Below, piece after piece: positions 1-9,513 of a stretch of DNA of 64,000 bases. The notes under the pieces were generated by a model. That model saw only the letters and a list, made by a program, of their open reading frames with translations. It was not told the DNA's origin and did not search any database. Source of the stretch: Aureibaculum marinum (lineage in GTDB: Bacteria; Bacteroidota; Bacteroidia; Flavobacteriales; Flavobacteriaceae). The stretch is taken from positions 37,600 through 101,599 of the forward strand of contig NZ_RPFJ01000014.1 in the NCBI RefSeq assembly GCF_003813905.1, written 5' to 3'. A program made the translations under genes and the position numbers. Position 1 is the stretch's first letter, and each line of letters begins with the position of its first letter.

Positions 1-2158
1 TGGTAACCGTATTGTACGCAGTTAGTTTATAAGTACCAGGTTCTACTATATTATAAAAAGAAGTATCTCCATTAGCCAAAAGATTATCATTATTATCAGA
101 CCATTGATAAGAATACACTTCCTTTGGATTTTGTACAGAAACCGTAACAGGTTCTGAAGGATTATTGATACAAATAAAAGCTTCCTGAGGCAATTCAAAC
201 TCGGGTAAAGCATTTACCTTTAAAGTAACAAAATACCCCAATCCTAAACACTTATTATTATCCTTATTTTCAATTCTAACAACTATCTCTTGAGTAAACG
301 CTGTGGTATTGGTATAATTTTCAGGATTAATTGCATTTATTTCTTTCAACGCATTCTCCATTGTTTCGTAATAGCTAACTTCTAAATTTTGATTATCTGG
401 TAATTGCTCTATTATAGTTTGTGTAGCTTCCGAGAAATTAAATACTGCAAATCCGTTAGTATCGTCTCCATCTTTAGCACCATCACAAATATTAATAGTA
501 TACATAAAAGTAGGTGAAATAGTTGTTGATGTTACTTTTAAATTTACCTCAACTATCTTTTCACATCCATAGTTATTTTCAACACGAGCATAAACCTTAT
601 CAGTTTGATTATTAGAATATTGAACACTGTTTTTAATAGCATTAACAACATTTCCTTCAACGGCCTCACTATTGGTTTTATAAAATGTGAAATTTAAATC
701 AGTTGAATCATCAACCATCAACGGAATAGCTTCTTTTAAATTAAAGGGAGTAAAACCATCCGTATCATCATCACACTGAAATAAATCTACCGGAGTAGTA
801 ACCGTAGGAACATCAAAAATTGTAACAGTTTGTGTAATCGTTTTTAATTCTGTAGCTGTTTTAACCTCTACGTTTACCATATATTCTCCAGGTGAAGTAT
901 AACTATGTGTAGGTTCTAAACTTGTTGAAGTAGCTCCATCTCCAAAATCCCATAGAATAGATAAAATAGGTTCATTTGACTCTATAGAAAATTCTGTTTC
1001 ACTACCGAAACAAAGGTTTTCTGTATTGATTAAAGCTGCGAAAAAAGACTGAATAAAAGGGGGCAACCCTTGAGTACTATTTCTTCCTCCGAGGCTAACT
1101 TCCTTATGAGAATAAGTAGCACCTTCACTATCTGGATTTGTAATAACACCTAAGTATGGACTATTGTCAACAGTTCTATAAATTTTACCATCTAACCCTA
1201 CTTGTAGTGCTGCTCTAGAATTAAGATAAGAGTGCATTTCAACCCTACTAGCATTAATAGTTGAAATAGAAAGGTCTGGCAAATCAAGAGAAAACCTAAA
1301 CAATTTTTCTAAAGAAAGCTCATTTCTATTATAATTACCCGTTGAGATATATAACTTTTTACTAAGTGGAGAAAATTCGACACCATACCCAAATTCTCCA
1401 GACAAATCTAATCTTCGTTGATTTGAAACTTTTCCAGTAGCATTATCGAAATCATACAAAAAAGTTCCAGCCGTCATGTTTGCAGAAACTAAAAATTTTC
1501 CATTAGGAGCAGTTTTTAGATAACCTCGCATATCATCAGGATTAGTAAAACCACTATTTCCTGAAACAGGTATGGATTGCACTCCGTTTTCATCAACTTT
1601 ATAAACATAAAAACCTCCGAGTTTTGTCGCTATTACCCAAAAAGCTTCTTCGTCTTTAACTTTTACAGCCGTAATTTTTTCAGATACGGGAGAAGATAAT
1701 AGTTTGGTTGACTTTGGTGAATTATTCACACCTATAACATCTCCTAAACCATTATCTAAAGTCATGTCTACAGTATAATAATTCAATCCATTTTCACCAA
1801 CAGCCCAATCAACTGTAAAAATATAATAGATATTAGTATCTGTTGGATTCGGTACAATTATGGCTGACTGAGAGCTTGAAGAGTCTCCTAAAAGACCTTT
1901 ACCACTTGGCATTTTCTGATGATTTTTATTCCATACCGTTCTACCATCTGTATAAAACAAAAGGTTACCTCCAATATCAGAGATTGTGGCACAACCTTCT
2001 GTAGTAGATAAAGCTCCATTAGTATCTACTACAGGCACGCCAGAATTGAAATTTAATCCTGCGTTATCTCCAAAATACCAACGAGATGCTTCTTTTTGAG
2101 CAAAAGAAGTAAGTGATAAAAACAGAAAAAAAATAATGAATAAGTAAATTTTCTTCAA
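1..2158 (-). CDS. Large secreted PKD-domain protein, gliding/T9SS type (3' end outside window)
   Basis: The reading frame is open from a TTG codon at 2158 leftward off the window, about 719 codons. No ATG lies in frame near the start, and the residues after the TTG form a Sec signal peptide ending ...SLTSFAQ, so TTG is the likely start. The first ~350 mature residues look like a beta-propeller-like sensor region (ASRWYFGDNAGLNF near the N terminus). A PKD domain follows around residues 375-450 (WDFGDGATS). After it come repeated modules with a CDDDTDGF/DTNGF signature near residues 463 and 560. This architecture is typical of flavobacterial surface proteins with a C-terminal T9SS type B signal, but that C terminus lies outside the window. 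The role is inferred as cell-surface adhesion or gliding. Confidence 0.8.
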   Translation of the reverse strand, partial: MKKIYLFIIFFLFLSLTSFAQKEASRWYFGDNAGLNFNSGVPVVDTNGALSTTEGCATISDIGGNLLFYTDGRTVWNKNHQKMPSGKGLLGDSSSSQSAIIVPNPTDTNIYYIFTVDWAVGENGLNYYTVDMTLDNGLGDVIGVNNSPKSTKLLSSPVSEKITAVKVKDEEAFWVIATKLGGFYVYKVDENGVQSIPVSGNSGFTNPDDMRGYLKTAPNGKFLVSANMTAGTFLYDFDNATGKVSNQRRLDLSGEFGYGVEFSPLSKKLYISTGNYNRNELSLEKLFRFSLDLPDLSISTINASRVEMHSYLNSRAALQVGLDGKIYRTVDNSPYLGVITNPDSEGATYSHKEVSLGGRNSTQGLPPFIQSFFAALINTENLCFGSETEFSIESNEPILSILWDFGDGATSTSLEPTHSYTSPGEYMVNVEVKTATELKTITQTVTIFDVPTVTTPVDLFQCDDDTDGFTPFNLKEAIPLMVDDSTDLNFTFYKTNSEAVEGNVVNAIKNSVQYSNNQTDKVYARVENNYGCEKIVEVNLKVTSTTISPTFMYTINICDGAKDGDDTNGFAVFNFSEATQTIIEQLPDNQNLEVSYYETMENALKEINAINPENYTNTTAFTQEIVVRIENKDNNKCLGLGYFVTLKVNALPEFELPQEAFICINNPSEPVTVSVQNPKEVYSYQWSDNNDNLLANGDTSFYNIVEPGTYKLTAYNTVT

Positions 2159-2179
2159 ATGAATAAGTTTAGGTTGTAT

Positions 2180-2199
2180 CAAATATAGTATTACTTTTG
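2180..2199. promoter_or_regulatory. Divergent -7 boxes between PKD protein and nfu gene
   Basis: Two Bacteroidota -7 elements of the form TAnnTTTG sit back to back. TATATTTG on the minus strand (2187-2180) faces the PKD protein and TACTTTTG on the plus strand (2192-2199) faces the nfu gene. Each lies about 18-22 bases from its start codon, so both leaders would be short. The plus -33 element is not clear. Confidence 0.55.
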
Positions 2200-2217
2200 T
2201 AATTAAATTAGTTGAAG

Positions 2218-3111
2218 ATGTTAAAAATACATATAGAAAGTACCAAAACCCCTACTATAGTTAAGTTTGTATCTAATAAAATATTGACTGAAGGTAGTTT
2301 TGAATATAACTCTGTTGATGATGTTAATAATTCATCTTTTATTCAACAATTATTTCATTTACCATTTGTTAAAAAAGTATTTGTCACGGCCAATTTTATT
2401 GCTATTGAACGATTTAATATAGTTGAATGGGCCGATGTCCAAGATGAACTAAAAAGTGTTATTGAAAATTACTTAACCGTAAATGAAAGTCTTTTTAATA
2501 CAGAAACGGAGACTAAAAAAGTAATAGCAGAGATATATGCTGAAAGCACTCCTAACCCTGCCGTAATGAAGTTCGTTAGTAATAAGCTATTAACCTCTGA
2601 AAACATTGAAGTTATATCTGTAGAAGAAGCTAAAGAAGTACCTATTGCTAATGATTTATTTGATTTTCCGTTTGTAAAAGAAGTTTTTATAGCAAATAAC
2701 TACGTTTCAATAACCAAAAACGATACTGTTGAGTGGTTTGAGGTTACAACCGCCTTACGTGATTTTTTAAAAAATTATTTATCAGACGAAAAACCTATAA
2801 TTTCAAACAACTACATTCCAATAACTAGAGAAAAAACTGAAATTAAACCAATTGAAACTGAAAACTTAGATGATATTTCAAAAGAAATTATCGCTATTTT
2901 AGATGAATATATAAAACCAGCAGTAACTTCAGATGGTGGAAATATTATGTTTCAATCTTACGATACCAACAGCAAAACTGTAAGTGTAATTTTACAAGGA
3001 GCCTGCAGTGGATGCCCATCATCTACCATAACTCTAAAAAACGGAATAGAGGCAACATTAAAACAATTATTACCAGATAAAATAGGTCAAGTTGTAGCCT
3101 TAAATGGTTAA
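2218..3111 (+). CDS. NifU-family Fe-S scaffold with two Nfu N-terminal domains
   Basis: This 297-residue protein assembles or carries Fe-S clusters for delivery to apo-proteins in the cytoplasm. Two homologous Nfu_N domains are visible (about residues 1-85 and 105-185), each with a T-P-x-x-x-K-F-V-S-N-K signature. A C-terminal NifU domain (about 215-297) carries the cluster-binding motif CSGC at roughly residues 263-266. ATG at 2218 is preferred over the in-frame TTG at 2212 because it is a standard codon and the Nfu_N domain begins directly after it. The usual bacterial Nfu has one N-terminal domain or none, so the duplication is notable, though it is seen in Bacteroidota. A dodecin gene follows 74 bases downstream. 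Confidence 0.88.
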   Translation: MLKIHIESTKTPTIVKFVSNKILTEGSFEYNSVDDVNNSSFIQQLFHLPFVKKVFVTANFIAIERFNIVEWADVQDELKSVIENYLTVNESLFNTETETKKVIAEIYAESTPNPAVMKFVSNKLLTSENIEVISVEEAKEVPIANDLFDFPFVKEVFIANNYVSITKNDTVEWFEVTTALRDFLKNYLSDEKPIISNNYIPITREKTEIKPIETENLDDISKEIIAILDEYIKPAVTSDGGNIMFQSYDTNSKTVSVILQGACSGCPSSTITLKNGIEATLKQLLPDKIGQVVALNG

Positions 3112-3185
3112 TTTTTCTTATATTTACGTTTCACGGATTTATTAATCATTAGTTCATAAAACATGAACTATAAAATTTAATTATT

Positions 3186-3386
3186 ATGGCAGTAATGAAA
3201 GTTATAGAGGTAATGGCCGATTCTGATAAAAGTTGGGAAGATGCCACTCGTAAAGCAATAAAACATGCTTCGAAAAGTATAAATCATATAAAATCTGCAT
3301 TTGTTCAATCTCAAAGTGTTGTTGTTAAAGATGGCGATGTTGAAGAATTTAGAGTAAATGTAAAAATTACTTTTGAAGTTAAATAG
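3186..3386 (+). CDS. Dodecin family flavin-binding protein
   Basis: The 66-residue protein matches the dodecin family over its whole length: a lysine-rich first strand, the SWEDA helix start (residues 16-20), a central helix, then the FVQSQSVVV strand and the terminal FRVNVKITFEV strand. Dodecins form hollow dodecamers that store or buffer flavins (FMN/FAD or riboflavin) or CoA in the cytoplasm. The bacterial flavin-stacking tryptophan is present in SWEDA. It lies 74 bases after the nfu gene on the same strand and is followed by a strong terminator, so the two may form one transcript. Confidence 0.88.
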   Translation: MAVMKVIEVMADSDKSWEDATRKAIKHASKSINHIKSAFVQSQSVVVKDGDVEEFRVNVKITFEVK

Positions 3387-3449
3387 TTTTAAATTGGAAT
3401 ACTAAAATCAATAAAATTGTATTTGTTAGTTATTCCAAAAACATTAAAA

Positions 3450-3486
3450 AAAAAGCGTTTTGATTTGTTTCAAAACGCTTTTTTTT
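3450..3486 (+). terminator. Rho-independent terminator after dodecin
   Basis: AAAAGCGTTTTG (3451-3462) pairs with CAAAACGCTTTT (3471-3482) around an 8-base loop and is followed by a T tract. It closes the nfu-dodecin unit. Confidence 0.85.
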
Positions 3487-3587
3487 AGATTAATAGTACA
3501 CTTGAATTCTAAATAATATTTAGACCAAATTATACTACAAAATTAGGTTTCTGTTTTTGAAACTTTTTTAATGCTTATCTTTATTTC

Positions 3588-5711
3588 ATGTATAGAAAGT
3601 ATTTTCTGATAATATTATGCATTTTTCTGATAGCAAACTGCAACAGTAAAAATAAAGAAGAAATGATAAAACATAAACACACCAATAAATTAATAAGTGA
3701 AACCAGCCCTTATTTATTACAACATGCTCATAATCCAGTTAATTGGTATGCTTGGAATGATGAAACTTTAGAATTGGCTCAAAAAGAAAACAAACTTATT
3801 TTAATTTCTATAGGCTATGCAGCTTGTCATTGGTGCCATGTGATGGAGCACGAAAGCTTTGAAGATGTATCCGTTGCCGCTATCATGAATAAGAACTTTA
3901 TCAATATAAAAGTGGATCGTGAAGAAAGACCCGATGTTGATCAAGTTTATATGAATGCAGTACAATTAATGACGGGAAGTGGTGGTTGGCCATTAAATTG
4001 TATTGCTTTACCAGATGGTCGACCTGTTTGGGGAGGCACTTATTTCACTAAAGAAAATTGGATAAGTGCCTTGAAACAGATTGCAAAATTGTATCTCGAA
4101 AATCCTGAAAAAATGGAAGAATATGCCACACAATTAACAGCTGGCATAAAACAATCTGATTATATTATTTTAAATACTTTAAAAAAAGAATACTCTATAA
4201 ATGAATTAAATACAAGTATCGAAAAGTGGAAAGATTATATCGATATGGATTTAGGAGGTTCAACTGGTGCTCCTAAGTTTCCCATGCCAAGTAATTATCA
4301 ATTTTTGCTAAAATATGCTGTCCAAAACAACGATGAAAAAATAATGGATTATGTAAACACCACACTCACAAATATGGCTTATGGTGGTTTGTACGATCAA
4401 ATTGGTGGCGGTTTTGCTAGGTATTCTGTAGATGCGAAATGGCACATTCCGCATTTTGAAAAAATGCTTTATGACAACGGGCAGTTGATAAGTTTATATG
4501 CTAACGCCTATTTAGTAACTCATAATCCATTATATAAACAAGTTGTTTTTGAAACTACAGCTTTTCTAGAACGTGAATTAATGGACAAAACAGGAGCTTT
4601 TTATTCCTCACTAGATGCGGATAGTAAAACTGAAAAAGGAGAACTTGAAGAAGGAGCTTTTTATGTCTGGAAAAAAGAAGAACTAAAAACAATACTTAAA
4701 GGTGATTTTGATTTATTTTCAGATTATTATAATATTAAAGATTCTTTTAAGTGGGAAAATGAAACCTATCACTTAAATCGTATAGAAACTGATGATACTA
4801 TTTTAAAAAAGTTTAACATCTCTCAAGAAGAACTTGATAAAAAAGTAACCTCCTGGAAAACAACTTTATTAAAAACTAGAGCTAAAAAAGACAGGCCTCG
4901 TTTAGATGATAAAATTCTAACATCATGGAATGCACTAACACTTAAAGGCTACATTGATGCCTTTCGTGTTTTTGACAATAAACATTATTTAGAAAGAGCT
5001 CTAAAAATAGCTAATTTTATAGATAAGGTGCAGTACAAATCTGATGGTAGTTTGTATCGTAATTACAAAAATGGTAAAAGTAGTATTAACGCCTATCTAA
5101 TAGACTATGCCACTACAATTGATGCCTTTATAAGCTTGTATGGAGTAACATTAGATGAGCAATGGTTAAACACTGCAAAAAAATTAACTGACTATTGTTT
5201 TGATCATTTTTATGATGATTCTAGCAAAATGTTTTTCTTTACCTCTGATAAAGATAAACAGCTAATAACTCGTAAAATTGAAACAGAAGATAATGTAATT
5301 CCTTCTTCAAATTCAATTATGGCTAACAATTTATTTATGTTAGGACATTATTTTGTTAACCCGACTTATCTAAAAAATGCAGACCAAATGCTACATAATG
5401 TGAAAGAGACTGTTTCTAAATACGCTGGTGGAGGATCAAAATGGTTAGACTTGTATGCTAACTATGTAAGTGACTTTTATGAAATAGCAATCGTTGGAAA
5501 AGAAGCACACCAAAAATTAAGAGAAATAAATCAAAAATACATTCCTAATAAAATAATAGTTGGAAGCGTAACCGAAAGTAAATTACCCTTATTAAAATAT
5601 AAGTATTCAGAAAATACTACTACTATTTATGTGTGTATTGATGGGACTTGTCAATTGCCAGTTAATGACACTAAAAAAGCATTAGAACAAATTAAAATAC
5701 TCATAAAATGA
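3588..5711 (+). CDS. Thioredoxin domain-containing (DUF255/YyaL/SSP411-like) lipoprotein
   Basis: The 707-residue protein has an N-terminal lipoprotein signal with lipobox LIANC (Cys about residue 18). A thioredoxin-like DUF255 domain follows (about 35-195) with a CHWCH redox motif near residues 79-83. The remaining ~500 residues resemble the six-hairpin glycosidase-like region of the YyaL/spermatogenesis-associated protein 20 family. The family is widespread but has no settled reaction. Most homologues are cytoplasmic, so the lipoprotein signal placing this copy in the cell envelope is a distinguishing feature. Its stop overlaps the start of the DUF1304 gene by four bases, so the two are translationally coupled. 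Confidence 0.85.
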   Translation: MYRKYFLIILCIFLIANCNSKNKEEMIKHKHTNKLISETSPYLLQHAHNPVNWYAWNDETLELAQKENKLILISIGYAACHWCHVMEHESFEDVSVAAIMNKNFINIKVDREERPDVDQVYMNAVQLMTGSGGWPLNCIALPDGRPVWGGTYFTKENWISALKQIAKLYLENPEKMEEYATQLTAGIKQSDYIILNTLKKEYSINELNTSIEKWKDYIDMDLGGSTGAPKFPMPSNYQFLLKYAVQNNDEKIMDYVNTTLTNMAYGGLYDQIGGGFARYSVDAKWHIPHFEKMLYDNGQLISLYANAYLVTHNPLYKQVVFETTAFLERELMDKTGAFYSSLDADSKTEKGELEEGAFYVWKKEELKTILKGDFDLFSDYYNIKDSFKWENETYHLNRIETDDTILKKFNISQEELDKKVTSWKTTLLKTRAKKDRPRLDDKILTSWNALTLKGYIDAFRVFDNKHYLERALKIANFIDKVQYKSDGSLYRNYKNGKSSINAYLIDYATTIDAFISLYGVTLDEQWLNTAKKLTDYCFDHFYDDSSKMFFFTSDKDKQLITRKIETEDNVIPSSNSIMANNLFMLGHYFVNPTYLKNADQMLHNVKETVSKYAGGGSKWLDLYANYVSDFYEIAIVGKEAHQKLREINQKYIPNKIIVGSVTESKLPLLKYKYSENTTTIYVCIDGTCQLPVNDTKKALEQIKILIK

Positions 5712-6067
5712 AAACAGTACAAATCATATTAATAATTATAGTGGCTTTATTACATTTTTACTTCTTAATATTAGAAATGTTTTTATGGACCAAGCCTCAA
5801 GGATTAAAAGCTTTTGGTTTACCCAAAAAACTTGCAGAACAAACTATTGTTTTAGGAGCTAACCAAGGTCTATATAATGGTTTTTTAGCTGCAGGTTTAA
5901 TTTGGTCACTTGTTAGTCAGGATTTTACAAACCAAATTGCTACATTTTTTTTATCATGCGTAATCATTGCAGGGGTTTATGGTGCCTATTCAACAAAAAA
6001 AATAAAACTATTTTATATACAATCAGTACCAGCAATTCTTGCATTAATTGTAACTTTGCAGTATTAA
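5708..6067 (+). CDS. DUF1304 family small membrane protein
   Basis: This 119-residue hydrophobic protein has four predicted membrane helices (about 3-25, 50-70, 76-94 and 98-117). It contains the family signature F-x-W-x-x-P-x-G-x-x-x-F near residues 25-37 and the [12 protein letters not shown] stretch near residues 50-61. The function of DUF1304 is unknown. Its ATG lies inside the stop region of the upstream thioredoxin-domain lipoprotein (ATGA overlap), and the mscS gene begins 20 bases downstream, so the three are probably one operon. Confidence 0.85.
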   Translation: MKTVQIILIIIVALLHFYFLILEMFLWTKPQGLKAFGLPKKLAEQTIVLGANQGLYNGFLAAGLIWSLVSQDFTNQIATFFLSCVIIAGVYGAYSTKKIKLFYIQSVPAILALIVTLQY

Positions 6068-6087
6068 TTAATTTTTAAAACACAAGT

Positions 6088-6900
6088 ATGGATATTAACA
6101 AAATTTTGGATAAAGGTGCAGAATTAATGACCACTTATGGCTTAAAAGTAATTGGAGCTATTGTAATATGGATTATTGGTTCATGGGTTATTAAAAAATT
6201 AATGAAGGCTGTGTCTAATGTAATGACTAAAAAGAACTATGATGAAAGTTTACAAAAGTTCTTACTCAACTTAGTTAGTTGGGGGTTAAAAATATTATTA
6301 ATAATTAGTATATTAGGTATATTAGGTATACCAACAGCTTCATTTGCTGCTATTTTAGCTGCAGCTGGTCTGGCTATAGGTTTAGCCCTTCAAGGTTCAC
6401 TTGCAAATTTTGCAGGTGGTGTGCTATTAATGATTTTTAAACCAATAAAAATTGGTGATTTTATTGAAGCTCAAGGTGAAATGGGTGTAGTTAAAGAAAT
6501 TGAAATATTTACTACCAAAATAAACACAGTAGACAATCGTCTGGTTATCATACCTAATGGAATACTATCCAATGGTAATATAATTAATTATACTGCAGAA
6601 GATAAAAGACGTGTTGATTTAATTGCTGGTGTATCTTATGATGCTGATATAAAACAAACTAAAGATGTTTTAATGAAAATTTTAACTGATAATCCTTTAG
6701 TTTTAAAAGATCCTGCTCCTACAGTTAATGTTACAGAGTTAGCAGATAGTTCAGTTAATTTTAATGTACGACCATGGACCAAAACAGAAGATTATTGGAC
6801 TGTTTATTTTGAAGTAGTTGAAAGTATGAAATTAGAGTTAGATAAAGCAGGAATTGAAATTCCTTATCCACACTCTGTAGAAATACAAAAACAAGGATAG
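6088..6900 (+). CDS. mscS: Small-conductance mechanosensitive channel (MscS family)
   Basis: The 270-residue protein matches MscS in length and order: TM1 (about 17-35), TM2 (about 60-80), a pore-lining TM3 rich in Gly and Ala (about 88-115, AAAGLAIGLALQGSLANFAGG), then a cytoplasmic beta domain starting GDFIEAQG. The channel releases small solutes when membrane tension rises on hypo-osmotic shock. It is the last gene of the DUF255-DUF1304-mscS run and converges on tsaB with a 6-base gap. No terminator fits in that gap. The first strong hairpin lies inside the tsaB coding region (6955-6987). Confidence 0.9.
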   Translation: MDINKILDKGAELMTTYGLKVIGAIVIWIIGSWVIKKLMKAVSNVMTKKNYDESLQKFLLNLVSWGLKILLIISILGILGIPTASFAAILAAAGLAIGLALQGSLANFAGGVLLMIFKPIKIGDFIEAQGEMGVVKEIEIFTTKINTVDNRLVIIPNGILSNGNIINYTAEDKRRVDLIAGVSYDADIKQTKDVLMKILTDNPLVLKDPAPTVNVTELADSSVNFNVRPWTKTEDYWTVYFEVVESMKLELDKAGIEIPYPHSVEIQKQG

Positions 6901-6906
6901 ATTTTT

Positions 6907-7581
6907 TTACTTCTTTGAAGGAGTAATCATAAAGTCTTTTAAATAAAAAGGCTCAAAATAAGCGACATCTTCGATGTCGCTTATTTTATACTTGTTATAT
7001 GATAATGTTATCATTTGTTTAGCAGAAGGAAAATAGCCTTCTAAAAAAATAGCATTGTTACTTTTTATAACGGATTTACATTTTTGAGCACCATCACCTA
7101 AAAAATAAACTTTATTAGTATTTAAATATTCTGAAAAAGAATTTTCAGTAATAACTTCTGCTTTTATACTTCTAATTTGGTTATGTTTTGCATCATAAAC
7201 TGCACTATAAACTTCCATTCTTCTAGCATCCAACAAAGGTATAATAATAGCATCCTCATCTACAGAGATTGCATTAGCTAAAGAAGTTAAGGTCGAAATA
7301 GAAATTAGTGGTTTATCTAAAGAATAACACAACCCTTTTGCTGTTGAAACCCCAATACGTAAACCTGTATAAGACCCAGGACCTTTACTTACCGCAATAG
7401 CATCAATTTTATCTATAGTCGTGTTGGTATCTTTTAAAAGATCTTTAATAAAAAGATGCAATTGTTCTCCATGAGAATAACCACCCTCATTTAACTCTTT
7501 TAAAGCCAACATTTCACCATTTTCAGCTAAACTTACCGAGCAGTTTTTAGTAGAAGTTTCTATGTTTAGAATTAAAGACAA
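6907..7581 (-). CDS. tsaB: tRNA threonylcarbamoyladenosine biosynthesis protein TsaB
   Basis: The 224-residue protein has the TsaB features: an ASKHA-fold N terminus (ILNIETSTKNCSVSLAENG), then SKGPGSYTGLRIG near residues 65-77 and the C-terminal DVAYFEPFYLKDF end. TsaB is the non-catalytic partner of TsaD and TsaE in making N6-threonylcarbamoyl-adenosine at position 37 of ANN-decoding tRNAs, in the cytoplasm. It is convergent with mscS. The codons for K-I-S-D-I-E-D-V-A-Y-F near the C terminus form a perfect 15-bp inverted repeat. Confidence 0.93.
   Translation of the reverse strand: MSLILNIETSTKNCSVSLAENGEMLALKELNEGGYSHGEQLHLFIKDLLKDTNTTIDKIDAIAVSKGPGSYTGLRIGVSTAKGLCYSLDKPLISISTLTSLANAISVDEDAIIIPLLDARRMEVYSAVYDAKHNQIRSIKAEVITENSFSEYLNTNKVYFLGDGAQKCKSVIKSNNAIFLEGYFPSAKQMITLSYNKYKISDIEDVAYFEPFYLKDFMITPSKK
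6955..6987. terminator. Perfect 15-bp hairpin inside tsaB, possible convergent terminator
   Basis: Bases 6955-6969 pair perfectly with 6973-6987 around a three-base TTC loop. The A-rich left base and T-rich right base give terminator character in both directions. It lies within the tsaB coding sequence, 48 bases before the tsaB stop, and begins 54 bases past the mscS stop. It probably ends mscS transcripts. Whether it also ends tsaB transcripts is unclear. Confidence 0.5.
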
Positions 7582-7662
7582 GATTAATTTTTAGTTGGCA
7601 AAGATAAACTATTGAGGATAAAAAAATAGAACACTTTATAAATTATCAAGACAAGTATTATT

Positions 7663-7700
7663 CAAAAAAAAAATCGAACTACTAATTAGAAGTTCGATTT
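7663..7700 (-). terminator. Terminator after tolC-like gene
   Basis: AAATCGAACT (7671-7680) pairs with AGTTCGATTT (7691-7700). On the minus strand the stem is followed by a run of about nine T. It ends the tolC-like transcript before tsaB. Confidence 0.8.
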
Positions 7701-7719
7701 ATAATTAAATAAATTCTCT

Positions 7720-9060
7720 TTATTCTAAAGCTAATTCTTCACCGTAATAGAATTCTAATACTTTTATTTTAAATACATAGTCAAATTTAGCCCTTATTAA
7801 AGTTGATTCAGCATTTACTAAACGACTACGTACTTCATCAAATTCAAAAGAAGTCATAGCTCCTAAATTATAACTCTCTTCTGCATTTTTAAAAGCTTCT
7901 TTTTGTGCATCTAAAGATATTTTAGCAACTTCATAAGATTTTGAAGCAGCCTTAGCATCTAAATATGCTCTTTCAATAGTTTCTTTTAATTGAAGTTTTT
8001 GATTTTCTAAATCAAGTTCACTTAGGCTTTTATTAATAATTGACTTATTTACATTTGCTTTAGTTTGATTTCTATTAAAAATAGGAATGCTTAAAGATAC
8101 GCCACCTCCATATTGAAATCTATCACTAAATTGATCTGCAAAACTCGCATTTACTTGGTTTGTAAATAAATTATTAAATTGGTGAAAGTACGACGTACTC
8201 GCTCCTAAAGAATAAGACAATGTTGGCAGATAAGCTCCTTTTGCAATTTTAATGTTTAAATCTGCATTATCAACCATGAGTTTTGCTTTAGCAATTTCTG
8301 CTCTATTTTCTAAGGCTTTTTCATAAACTATATTAGAATTATCATATAACATAAGCCCAGATGGGGTTCCTACATCAATAATAGCAATATCAAAATTTTC
8401 AGATGGTAATTGTAGTAGTTGAGCTAAAGAAAGTAATGCTAAATCCAAGGCATTTTCTTGAGTAACTACATTTTGGGCATCAGCGGCAACTACAGATTCT
8501 GCATTCAATAAATCGCCTCTAGGTTTTACACCAGCTTCAACCTGAGCTTGTGTTACTTCAACTTGTTTTCGACTAATCTCTAATTGTGTTTGTGCTACTG
8601 CTAAGTTTTCTTTAGCAAATAGAATATTAAGATAGGCATTAACTACAAATAATGAAATATCATCTTCAATTTTTTGTAAATCCATTTTACTCGATTCAAC
8701 ACCTAATTGAGCCTGCTTATAAATATTTAAATTTCTATAACCATTAAAAATGGTACCACCAGATGAAAGGTTAAAAGACGAACTAAAGTTATTTGTATTT
8801 TTTAAAATCCCTTCTTGATTTGCGGAAAGACCTGCACTAAAGTTTGCATTAGTTGAAGCTCCTAAACTAGGTAAAAAATTACCTTTAGCACTAATTACAT
8901 CCTGTTCACTAGACTCGACAAGTTTTTCATTTTGCCTAATGGAAATATTATGCTCTAAAGCATAATCTATACATTCTTTTAAAGTCCATTTTTTATTATT
9001 TTGAGCCAGGGCAGTTGCAACAACAAAAAGTGTTATTAACGTACTAAATATTACTTTCAT
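7720..9060 (-). CDS. TolC family outer membrane efflux protein
   Basis: The 446-residue protein has a Sec signal peptide ending ATALAQ (about residue 20), then the two-fold OEP repeat: long amphipathic helices separated by short strands, starting W-x-L-x-E-C-I-D-Y-A-L. TolC-family trimers form the outer-membrane and periplasmic tunnel of RND, ABC or MFS export systems. The expected adaptor and inner-membrane pump genes are not adjacent here, so the substrate cannot be inferred. They may be elsewhere. The gene stands alone, flanked by a terminator at 7663-7700. Confidence 0.9.
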   Translation of the reverse strand: MKVIFSTLITLFVVATALAQNNKKWTLKECIDYALEHNISIRQNEKLVESSEQDVISAKGNFLPSLGASTNANFSAGLSANQEGILKNTNNFSSSFNLSSGGTIFNGYRNLNIYKQAQLGVESSKMDLQKIEDDISLFVVNAYLNILFAKENLAVAQTQLEISRKQVEVTQAQVEAGVKPRGDLLNAESVVAADAQNVVTQENALDLALLSLAQLLQLPSENFDIAIIDVGTPSGLMLYDNSNIVYEKALENRAEIAKAKLMVDNADLNIKIAKGAYLPTLSYSLGASTSYFHQFNNLFTNQVNASFADQFSDRFQYGGGVSLSIPIFNRNQTKANVNKSIINKSLSELDLENQKLQLKETIERAYLDAKAASKSYEVAKISLDAQKEAFKNAEESYNLGAMTSFEFDEVRSRLVNAESTLIRAKFDYVFKIKVLEFYYGEELALE

Positions 9061-9187
9061 CTGTTCTTTTTTAATTGTAATATTATCTGATAAAAGATAA
9101 TTTGTAAAGGTTGATATAATTGATTATTAATATATGACGAGTAAAACCAAAACTTGTTACAGATAATTTGTGTAAATAAAATAATTA

Positions 9188-9403
9188 TTATTTTTTCTTC
9201 CATTTTTTAAAAAGAAAATAACCTGCAACACCCACCAAAATATATGGAAATGCCATTAAATAGATAATTCCATTATTTAATCCTTCAGCCATTTCAGTTT
9301 CACCAGACTCAACTACAGCTTTACACATTGCACATTGAGCACTAACAAAATGTGAAAAAAGAAAGAAGATTAATACAAGTATAAATTTATTTTTAGTAAG
9401 CAT
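9188..9403 (-). CDS. Small exported CxxC membrane protein at end of cox cluster
   Basis: This 71-residue protein has a signal peptide ending FVSAQ, then CAMCKAVVESGE, a short soluble stretch, and a C-terminal membrane helix (about 46-65) with the basic tail KKWKKK. The CAMC pair would sit in the periplasm, and the helix would anchor it with its tail in the cytoplasm. It matches no named family that I recognise. It is the last gene of the respiratory block, 110 bases after the DUF420 gene, so a role in oxidase assembly, such as copper or thiol handling, is an inference from neighbours only. Confidence 0.65.
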   Translation of the reverse strand: MLTKNKFILVLIFFLFSHFVSAQCAMCKAVVESGETEMAEGLNNGIIYLMAFPYILVGVAGYFLFKKWKKK

Positions 9404-9513
9404 TTTTAATTTTTTAAAATATTATCCTTGTATATTAATAGATTCTAGTAAAAAGTTAAACAAATCTAAATTTGTCAATTATTCTTGGTTTGTATTAACA
9501 AACTAATATCTCA

